From positions 1 through 10,217 of the forward strand of contig DASUVJ010000061.1 of assembly GCA_036378995.1 (NCBI GenBank): DNA of 10,217 nucleotides. Direction: 5' to 3'. Position 1 is the stretch's first letter. Every line of letters starts with the position of its first letter. Under the pieces are notes generated by a model. That model made no database searches. It was not told the origin of the DNA and saw nothing but the letters and a program-made list of their open reading frames with translations. The position numbers were made by a program, and so were the translations under genes. Origin of the DNA: DASUVJ01 sp036378995. GTDB lineage: Bacteria > Patescibacteriota > Saccharimonadia > Saccharimonadales > Saccharimonadaceae. Below, piece by piece: positions 5,524 to 10,217 of this stretch.

Positions 5524-6243
5524 ATGACTAAAAAAAGTGACAGCGAAATTTTAGCAAAACGAGCTCTGCAAATTCAGCGCGGAGCGGCCCGAGCGGCCGT
5601 ACTTGGTGTTAACGACGGACTTGTCAGTGTGCTTTGTATTGTGCTAGCCGTCGCCGGTGCCGGTGCGGACAGCAGTGCGGTACTTCTTGCGGGTTTTGCA
5701 GGTCTAATCGCGGGTGCGGTCAGTATGGCGGCGGGTGAGTGGATCTCAGTCCAGGCGCAAGTAGAATTGTTCGGCGGCGTGCTAAAAGATATTAGGAAAC
5801 TTGTTAAAAACGACCGCGAATTGCTTATTGAGCAAACAGAAAAAAGTTTATCTGAAACCGGTCACGGTGATAAAACGGCAGCGACTGCCGCCAAGGAAAT
5901 TGCTGCAGATGACGATCATCTTGTCGATGTGTATGCGCGTCAGGTGATGGGCTTTAATCCCGATGAACTGGGCTCGCCATGGGTCGCTGCAGGCTCTTCG
6001 TTTGCATTGTTTACACTCGGTGCGCTTGCGCCACTTATCCCTTGGTTCTTTACGGGTGACGCGAGCGGCGTATGGCTTTCGATCATCTTTACGGGAATCG
6101 GCAGCTTGATCGTCGGTGGATACATCGGATCGTCAAGCGGCAAGAGTGTCACGTATGGCGCGCTTCGCCAGCTAGGAATAGTTATCCTTGCATCTGCGGT
6201 AACATACGGCGTGGGCTACCTCTTCGGCGTCAGCGTCGCTTAG
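5524..6243 (+). CDS. VIT1/CCC1 family iron/manganese transporter
   Basis: 239 aa. Membrane transporter of the vacuolar iron transporter family, which moves Fe2+ or Mn2+ out of the cytoplasm in exchange for protons. GVNDGLVS at 28-35 and GAVSMAAGEWISVQAQ at 64-79 are the family hallmarks in helices 1 and 2. Then comes a charged cytoplasmic segment (about 80-165) equivalent to the metal-binding domain, and three more hydrophobic helices, ending with YGALRQLGIVILASAVTYGVGYL. Five helices in all. The start at 5524 has AAAGG 10 nt upstream; an ATG at 5506 adds six residues and cannot be excluded. Several of the Glu residues of the plant metal-binding domain are not obvious here; that comparison is from memory. 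The likely role is metal export or detoxification. Confidence 0.9.
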   Translation: MTKKSDSEILAKRALQIQRGAARAAVLGVNDGLVSVLCIVLAVAGAGADSSAVLLAGFAGLIAGAVSMAAGEWISVQAQVELFGGVLKDIRKLVKNDRELLIEQTEKSLSETGHGDKTAATAAKEIAADDDHLVDVYARQVMGFNPDELGSPWVAAGSSFALFTLGALAPLIPWFFTGDASGVWLSIIFTGIGSLIVGGYIGSSSGKSVTYGALRQLGIVILASAVTYGVGYLFGVSVA

Positions 6244-6249
6244 TGCTTA

Positions 6250-6258
6250 TGGTATAAT
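6250..6258 (+). promoter_or_regulatory. Extended -10 promoter, leaderless, before the channel-like gene
   Basis: TGG followed by a perfect TATAAT (6253-6258), starting 7 nt after the VIT stop and ending 7 nt before the ATG at 6266. The TGn extension explains the absence of a recognisable -35. Transcription should start at or just before the ATG. Confidence 0.65.
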
Positions 6259-6265
6259 CAGCGGC

Positions 6266-6943
6266 ATGACTCCTACGCCGCGACCTAACGTACGAAAACT
6301 CTTCCGACGAACACACGACCCTATTTGGCAACTGCAGCTGGGCGTGGTGATTATTATGGTGTTACAGTACTTTACGGACAGTTCATTTTTGCCGTATGAC
6401 AAGTTTTGGATTGTGGGATTGGAGGCGGCGCTGCTCGTAGCGCTTGCGGTCGTTACCAGTGATGGATATCACCGGGTGTCTCGACCCCGCAGGATGCTTG
6501 CTCTGGCATTGATTGCACTGGTCGCGCTTATTAACATATTCTCGCTCTTCTTCCTTGTGCGCGCATTGACATTCGGTCATATGACAGATATTGACGGGCT
6601 GCTTTTGCTCCAGAGCGGGTTTACTATTTATGTAACTAATATATTTATGTTTGCGCTGCTCTATTGGGAGATGGATGGTGGCGGACCTGATCATCGGGTC
6701 TCTGCTCAGAGGCGTCGAGATTTTCTGTTTCCGCAGATGATTCACCGCGGTATTGGTAAGGAAGGGTGGCTGCCTGGATTTATTGATTACTTGTATCTTT
6801 CTGCGACGAACGTCACGAACTTTGCTTCGGCAGATACTATTCCGCTTTCGCATCGGGCAAAACTTTTTATGATGACCCAGGCGCTCGTGTCTGTTGTTAC
6901 GGTGGTGCTTGTCGCAGCCCGCGCAATCGGCATTCTTCAGTAA
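6266..6943 (+). CDS. Putative ion channel-like membrane protein
   Basis: 225 aa. About five hydrophobic segments (roughly 22-38, 46-65, 77-101, 111-133, 203-222). Between the last two lies a conserved-looking stretch with WEMDGGGP (134-141), RRDFLFPQM (150-158) and GFIDYLYLSATN followed by VTNFASADT (171-191), then PLSHRAKLFMM. I recall the same pattern (a DYLYLS-TN-TAFS-TD loop before a last helix ending in ARA) in actinobacterial proteins often listed as hypothetical or as potassium-channel-like. The loop has the shape of a re-entrant pore loop, but the canonical TVGYG filter is absent, so channel activity is only inferred. The start is fixed by the -10 box 7 nt upstream. It stands alone between VIT and a secreted protein; no operon partner. 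Confidence 0.75.
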   Translation: MTPTPRPNVRKLFRRTHDPIWQLQLGVVIIMVLQYFTDSSFLPYDKFWIVGLEAALLVALAVVTSDGYHRVSRPRRMLALALIALVALINIFSLFFLVRALTFGHMTDIDGLLLLQSGFTIYVTNIFMFALLYWEMDGGGPDHRVSAQRRRDFLFPQMIHRGIGKEGWLPGFIDYLYLSATNVTNFASADTIPLSHRAKLFMMTQALVSVVTVVLVAARAIGILQ

Positions 6944-6962
6944 ATAATTGTAAAAAATACAT

Positions 6963-6981
6963 TATTTTCACATATTTTCAC
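6963..6981 (+). repeat. Tandem direct repeat upstream of the secreted-protein gene
   Basis: TATTTTCAC occurs at 6963-6971 and 6973-6981, a spacing of 10 bp or one helical turn. It lies in the -35 region of the promoter with -10 at 6986-6991, so it could bind an activator or repressor on one face of the DNA. AT-rich composition makes chance repetition possible. Confidence 0.4.
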
Positions 6982-6985
6982 GTCG

Positions 6986-6991
6986 TAGAAT
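6986..6991 (+). promoter_or_regulatory. -10 box of the secreted-protein gene
   Basis: TAGAAT, five of six bases. Transcription would start near 6998 and give a leader of about 40 nt with a strong AAGGAGG. The -35 region is occupied by the TATTTTCAC repeats and has no good hexamer, suggesting dependence on a regulator. Confidence 0.4.
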
Positions 6992-7037
6992 AGAGGCATA
7001 AGCGAATTGAAAAGCCCGCTTATAAGGAGGTTTCGAT

Positions 7038-7406
7038 ATGCGAATACCAACTAAGACGCTTGCGTCCCTTATGCTTGTGACTGCCGTAGCGGCAGCGGTG
7101 CCGGGGATCAGCCGGCGGCAAGCGGGCAATGAACACCGGCGAGAGTCGCAGTTCGACCGTCTTTTGCAACGCCACGACCGCAAGGGCGAACTGCGTGCAG
7201 AGGTGCTTGGTATGGATGCATATGAATTTCGTAAGCTTCAAAAGAAGTCCTCGTTTGATGAAATTGCGAGAGCGGCTGGATTTAAGGATTCACGCGCCTT
7301 TCGATTAGCGCTTCTTGGTAAACTGAAGAACGAACTTCGCCTTCGCGGTTGGACGGCTCACCGCATTGAGCAGCATGTATCAACCCGAAGCGGGCGAATC
7401 GGTTAG
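7038..7406 (+). CDS. Small secreted or membrane-anchored helical protein, unknown function
   Basis: 122 aa. Residues 1-23 look like a Sec signal peptide or anchor: basic start (MRIPTK), hydrophobic core with AVAAA, then PG. After a charged linker, residues about 53-115 form a helical unit: LGMDAYEFRKLQKKSSFDEIARAAGF, then a second helix pair with LLGKLKNELRLRGWT and HRIEQHV. This follows the spacing of the repeat found in many secreted Gram-positive proteins (LGMS-EEL-..-GKSLADIA-..-G-..-L..ALL..K..L...-G-LT..QAD..). I read it as a divergent member, by inference. It has the strongest ribosome site in the window, AAGGAGG (7024-7030), 7 nt before the ATG. Very basic overall. No partner gene; role unknown, perhaps cell surface. 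Confidence 0.75.
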   Translation: MRIPTKTLASLMLVTAVAAAVPGISRRQAGNEHRRESQFDRLLQRHDRKGELRAEVLGMDAYEFRKLQKKSSFDEIARAAGFKDSRAFRLALLGKLKNELRLRGWTAHRIEQHVSTRSGRIG

Positions 7407-7434
7407 TTGTATCTCGTGAGTCGCGTAGTATAAT
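7407..7434 (+). promoter_or_regulatory. Promoter of the PAP2 gene, leaderless
   Basis: TTGTAT (7407-7412), 16-nt spacer, perfect TATAAT (7429-7434), then 8 nt to the ATG at 7443. It starts right after the stop of the preceding gene. No ribosome site is present, so translation is probably leaderless. Confidence 0.65.
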
Positions 7435-7442
7435 ACGAACGT

Positions 7443-7955
7443 ATGACGCCGCAAACGATAGTTGAACTGATAGCAGACGGGCTCGTATTACCGATCATTA
7501 TTCTTGCAGGGTATGCTTTGCTGCTTAAGGTGCCTAAAGGCCATCGATTTGAAGCCTATGCGCGAATTCTTATGGCCGGTTTGACTGCATATGTTGCGGC
7601 AAAACTACTAGCCTCAATTTATCAGCCAAGCGGTGAGCGACCTTTTGAGATCATGGGCGTGGAGCCGGGCGCTTCATATCTTAATAACCCCGGTTTTCCT
7701 TCTGACCATGCATTATTTACGGCGTTTTTGACACTTGCCGTGTGGTTTGAGACGCGTAAAAAGGGTATCGCTATTGCGCTCGGACTTATGACACTGCTTG
7801 TATGTATTGGGCGGGTACTTGCGCTTGTCCATACGCCACTTGATGTTATTGGTGGTATTTTAGTCGCTTGCGTCGGCGTGGTGTGGTATCTGCAGGCTGA
7901 TAATAAAAATGTTATGAACGTCAGTCGCAAAAAACACAAAAAACTAGTACAATAA
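7443..7955 (+). CDS. PAP2 phosphatase, probable undecaprenyl-pyrophosphate phosphatase (BcrC type)
   Basis: 170 aa membrane enzyme. PAP2 active-site motifs: Lys54 with ERPF at 65-68 (motif 1), FPSDHA at 85-90 (motif 2, the PSDH variant seen in BcrC), and GRVLALVHTPLDVIGG at 123-138 (motif 3, with Arg124, nucleophile His130, and Asp134). About five membrane helices surround them. BcrC-type enzymes dephosphorylate undecaprenyl pyrophosphate outside the membrane, recycling the carrier for peptidoglycan and giving bacitracin resistance. Lys54 lies 11 residues before Arg66 rather than the classic 6, so motif 1 is stretched or the true Lys differs. Lipid phosphatases of other specificity share the fold, so the substrate is inferred. 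C-terminus is strongly basic (RKKHKK). Start set by the -10 box 8 nt upstream. Confidence 0.85.
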   Translation: MTPQTIVELIADGLVLPIIILAGYALLLKVPKGHRFEAYARILMAGLTAYVAAKLLASIYQPSGERPFEIMGVEPGASYLNNPGFPSDHALFTAFLTLAVWFETRKKGIAIALGLMTLLVCIGRVLALVHTPLDVIGGILVACVGVVWYLQADNKNVMNVSRKKHKKLVQ

Positions 7956-7976
7956 ACTCACTAGAGGAGTGAGAAT

Positions 7977-8468
7977 ATGAGTCCGACACCAGCACCCGTC
8001 CAAGACGAGACACAACCGCAATTTATGTTAATGGCCAACCGAGACCTTGCAATGGTTATTTTGCTAGGCGCCGTAGTGGGTTTGATTACTTGGGGGTTGA
8101 GCTGGCTGCTTGGCACCTATGTATTTAATGCCGTACTCTGTGGCGGTGATGCTGCTCGCTGCGCCTCTGCGCCAATGTACGGTGAGATTACGGCATCTGT
8201 CGTAGTGGCAATCGGCGCATTGGTTGGTTTAGTGCGGCTTCGGGTCTTTAGGCCGATGCTCGTAGTTATTGCTGCTACGATATCGCTATGGGGTCTTATC
8301 GGAATGCTTTCGTCGCTTGCGTGGTACTGGGTAATGCTGTCCAGTGTGGTTTTGTACGCGGTTGCTTATGGCTTGTTCGTATGGACTGTCCGCATCCGCC
8401 TATTCTGGGCGGCGCTTGTCGTTTGTCTGCTACTGATCATTGCAGTCCGTTACGTTATGACCCTGTAA
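7977..8468 (+). CDS. Five-TM membrane protein of unknown function
   Basis: 163 aa. I do not recognise the family. Residues 1-22 are hydrophilic and proline-rich, then come about five helices (25-50, 69-87, 93-112, 113-137, 142-161). The loop after helix 1 has two cysteines in CGGDAARC (55 and 62), which would be outside if the N-terminus is inside and could form a disulfide. GAGGAG at 7964-7969 lies 7 nt before the ATG, a good ribosome site. It begins 21 nt after the PAP2 stop and may be co-transcribed with it; a TACAAT at 7948-7953 might also serve as its own -10. No catalytic motif is visible. Confidence 0.8.
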   Translation: MSPTPAPVQDETQPQFMLMANRDLAMVILLGAVVGLITWGLSWLLGTYVFNAVLCGGDAARCASAPMYGEITASVVVAIGALVGLVRLRVFRPMLVVIAATISLWGLIGMLSSLAWYWVMLSSVVLYAVAYGLFVWTVRIRLFWAALVVCLLLIIAVRYVMTL

Positions 8469-8474
8469 CGCTAA

Positions 8475-8483
8475 TGCTATACT
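8475..8483 (+). promoter_or_regulatory. Extended -10 promoter of rmuC, leaderless
   Basis: TGC followed by TATACT (8478-8483), 6 nt before the ATG at 8490. A weak TTATGA at 8455-8460 stands 17 nt upstream. The promoter overlaps nothing but the tail just after the previous stop codon. The expected start of transcription coincides with the ATG. Confidence 0.65.
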
Positions 8484-8489
8484 AAGGGA

Positions 8490-9563
8490 ATGGAACAACT
8501 TTTTCTCTTTATTCTCCTTGCCATCATTATTATTGGTTTTGGAGTCGTCATCGTTATATTAAACCAACGTCTGCGCGACTTAAAAAACGCCGGCAGCGTT
8601 GAAATGCTAAAGGCTGATGTCACCGAGCTATCGCGTACGATTGCATCGATGCAGCAAAACGTCGGCGACAAGCTAGAGCGCAACAGTCTTGCTATGCAGA
8701 CCTCCGTGCAAAAACAGCTGGGCGAGAGCGCAAAATTGGTTGCCGATGTGACCCAGCGGCTGGCAAAGCTGGACGAAACCAACCGCAGAGTTGTGGATGT
8801 AGCGGACGAATTAAAGACGCTCCAGAACGTTCTTCAAAACCCAAAGCAGCGCGGTGTTTTTGGTGAGTATTATCTCCAATCGGTACTTGAAAACGTACTG
8901 CCACCGGGTCAATTTCAGATGCAGTACAAATTTAAAGACGGTGAAATTGTCGACGCGGTCATTTTTTTAGAGCGTGGCCAGATTTTGCCAATCGACAGTA
9001 AATTTAGTCTCGAAAATTACAACCGCATGATCGAAGCGACGGATAAATTGGAGCGTGACCGGTTGCTCCAAAAAGTCAAAATGGACCTCAAGGGACGCAT
9101 CGACGAGACAAGCAAATACATTCGGTCAAGCGAAAATACGATGGACTTTGCTTTTATGTTCATCCCAAGCGAGTCACTGTATTATGACCTGCTTATAAAT
9201 AATGTTGGTACGGGTGGCAGCTCGCGTGACCTCATTGAATACGCGTTCCGCGACAAGCGTGTCATTATTGTAAGCCCGACGAGCTTTATGGCGTACTTGC
9301 AGACGGTCTTGCAGGGACTTCGCAGCCTTCAGATCGAAGAGCAGGCGAAGGACATCCAGGTGCGCGTTGGTAAACTCGGTCTTCATATTGGCAAGTTCGA
9401 GGAATACATGCAAAAGCTTGGGAATGCCCTCGGCACGACCGTTAACCATTACAACTCTGCACATAAAGAGCTTGGTAAGGTTGATAAAGACGTCGTAAAA
9501 ATAGCTAATACAGCAGCTCAGGTTGAGCCGCTTGCAATCGATCGTCCGCATAAAGACGAATAA
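8490..9563 (+). CDS. rmuC: DNA recombination protein RmuC homologue
   Basis: 357 aa. N-terminal membrane helix at about 3-25, a long coiled coil from about 27 to 112, then the RmuC domain (about 115-340). Family landmarks: NPKQRGVFGEYYL at 117-129, PIDSKFSLENY at 167-177, FMFIPSE at 222-228, and VSPTSFMAYLQTV at 261-273. RmuC proteins limit inversions at short inverted repeats and are thought to be nucleases because the core resembles the restriction-endonuclease fold; the acidic and lysine residues around DSKF fit this. Length is shorter than the E. coli protein (about 475 aa), mainly in the coiled coil and tail, as is usual in many bacteria. Start set by the -10 box 6 nt upstream. It ends at a strong terminator shared with the aquaporin gene. 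Confidence 0.93.
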   Translation: MEQLFLFILLAIIIIGFGVVIVILNQRLRDLKNAGSVEMLKADVTELSRTIASMQQNVGDKLERNSLAMQTSVQKQLGESAKLVADVTQRLAKLDETNRRVVDVADELKTLQNVLQNPKQRGVFGEYYLQSVLENVLPPGQFQMQYKFKDGEIVDAVIFLERGQILPIDSKFSLENYNRMIEATDKLERDRLLQKVKMDLKGRIDETSKYIRSSENTMDFAFMFIPSESLYYDLLINNVGTGGSSRDLIEYAFRDKRVIIVSPTSFMAYLQTVLQGLRSLQIEEQAKDIQVRVGKLGLHIGKFEEYMQKLGNALGTTVNHYNSAHKELGKVDKDVVKIANTAAQVEPLAIDRPHKDE

Positions 9564-9578
9564 AAATAAGGCCAAAAG

Positions 9579-9606
9579 AAAACCCCGCGATTGTCCGCGG
9601 GGTTTT
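9579..9606. terminator. Bidirectional terminator between rmuC and aquaporin gene
   Basis: AAAACCCCGCG (9579-9589) pairs with CGCGGGGTTTT (9596-9606) around a 6-nt loop: 11-bp stem with A-run before and T-run after. It works for rmuC on the plus strand and for the convergent MIP gene on the minus strand. Confidence 0.93.
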
Positions 9607-9623
9607 GCTATGAATCAAAAACC

Positions 9624-10217
9624 TTAGGCTTTTTCTTCGACGCTCTTTAGCATGTCGTAAAGCGCAAATCCGATGACACCACCAAGGCTGGTGACAACAA
9701 CGTAAATGGCGATTGGCCATACGGTCGAGAGGTCGCGGAATGCTTCCAATGCGATTGCAGCAGCCGGGTTAAGGATCGCGCTTGCCTGTACGTACGTTGC
9801 AGCAGTACCGGCAACGATAAGTGCCAGGAAGATACCTGATGCAACGGTAAATGCTGCAACGATCTTTTCGCGGCCTTCACGCATTGCGCTTGCGTATGCA
9901 AATGCAAGGATGGTGGCACCGATTAGCTCTGCGAACAGAACAGCCCATTCTTTACCTTCTGGAAGTGCTGCTGACTTGAATAGCTCAGGTGCAGTTTGGC
10001 CGAACATTGCAGCCTGCGAACTTACCTCAGGAGCCTGACCGACAAATGCGTTCAGAACAACGAACGCAAGCATTGCACCTAGTACCTGTGCTACCAAGTA
10101 GGTAACAGCGCGGGTAGCGTTCATGCGGCGAGTCACCCATGCACCAATAGTCATGGCAGGGTTAACATGCGCACCCGACAGACCACCGATGATCAAGACG
10201 ATACCGATAACAGCGAA
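9624..10217 (-). CDS. Aquaporin / MIP family channel, partial (N-terminus beyond right edge)
   Basis: 197 codons plus stop are visible; the frame is open to the last base, so an internal Met or TTG near 10196 is not the start. Membrane channel for water or small neutral solutes. Both pore half-helices are present: SGAHVNPAMT (residues 14-23 of the visible part) and ILNPAAAIAL near the C-terminus. Typical family features include the helix before the first NPA ending in a Gly-Ser-Gly-Ala-His pattern and a long extracellular loop (APEVSSQAAMFGQTAPELF). The residue right after the second NPA is Ala (9759-9761), where most aquaporins and glycerol facilitators have the selectivity-filter Arg. The missing part should hold about one helix. 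Substrate is uncertain because of the altered filter. Confidence 0.92.
   Translation of the reverse strand, partial: FAVIGIVLIIGGLSGAHVNPAMTIGAWVTRRMNATRAVTYLVAQVLGAMLAFVVLNAFVGQAPEVSSQAAMFGQTAPELFKSAALPEGKEWAVLFAELIGATILAFAYASAMREGREKIVAAFTVASGIFLALIVAGTAATYVQASAILNPAAAIALEAFRDLSTVWPIAIYVVVTSLGGVIGFALYDMLKSVEEKA

Noticed and set aside
1..10217. Recoded TGA (as Gly or Trp) as in some CPR bacteria
   Set aside because: All genes read full length with TGA as stop, Trp is encoded by TGG, and no interrupted frame needs recoding.
1..10217. CRISPR array, tRNA, rRNA, transposase or integrase
   Set aside because: Looked for on both strands; no regularly spaced repeats, no cloverleaf or rRNA-like stretch, and no recombinase motifs seen.

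Overview
The window looks like chromosomal DNA of a small-genome bacterium of moderate GC. My best guess is Candidatus Saccharibacteria or a related Patescibacteria (CPR) lineage, possibly a free-living actinobacterium-like relative. This rests on style rather than a marker gene: short intergenic gaps, several genes whose -10 box lies 6-8 nt before the ATG (leaderless), many small membrane proteins, and protein flavours shared by Saccharibacteria and Actinobacteria. The standard code with TGA as stop fits every frame, so SR1/Gracilibacteria-type recoding is excluded.

Layout. 1-221 (minus): 5' part of a DUF6766 membrane protein running off the left edge. About 320-848: a sharply bounded, very GC-rich island with actinobacterial or actinophage character. 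It carries one small membrane-anchored protein gene (379-750), GC-rich hairpins on both sides of it, and a perfect 12-bp inverted repeat (349-360 / 829-840). It lies between a good sigma70-type promoter (289-317) and the operon behind it. 933-3477 (plus): two-gene ABC exporter, with an ATPase overlapping a TnrB3-like permease. A bidirectional terminator follows at 3481-3509. 3512-4945 (minus): DHA2-type 14-TM MFS exporter, divergent from a MarR regulator (5033-5458, plus). The two promoters use the same bases for their -35 boxes, inside a 23-bp imperfect palindrome, which is a ready-made MarR operator. 5524-6243: VIT1/CCC1-type iron/manganese transporter. 6266-6943: potassium-channel-like membrane protein. 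7038-7406: small secreted helical protein. 7443-7955: PAP2 phosphatase of BcrC type. 7977-8468: five-TM protein of unknown function. 8490-9563: RmuC. Another bidirectional terminator lies at 9579-9606. 9624-10217 (minus): aquaporin/MIP channel, truncated by the right edge.

How the genes work together. Most products are in or at the membrane: two drug-type exporters, one with its own regulator; a metal transporter; a putative ion channel; a water or small-solute channel; and a lipid-carrier phosphatase. The common theme is envelope and solute homeostasis and efflux, not one pathway. Most genes appear to have their own promoter; the ABC pair is the only tightly coupled operon.

The most unusual element is the GC-rich island: alien codon use, the only TGA stop in the window, inverted-repeat borders, and a position inside a promoter-operon junction. 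It is either recent acquired DNA (for example from an actinobacterial host or its phage) or an assembly chimera, and the sequence alone cannot decide.
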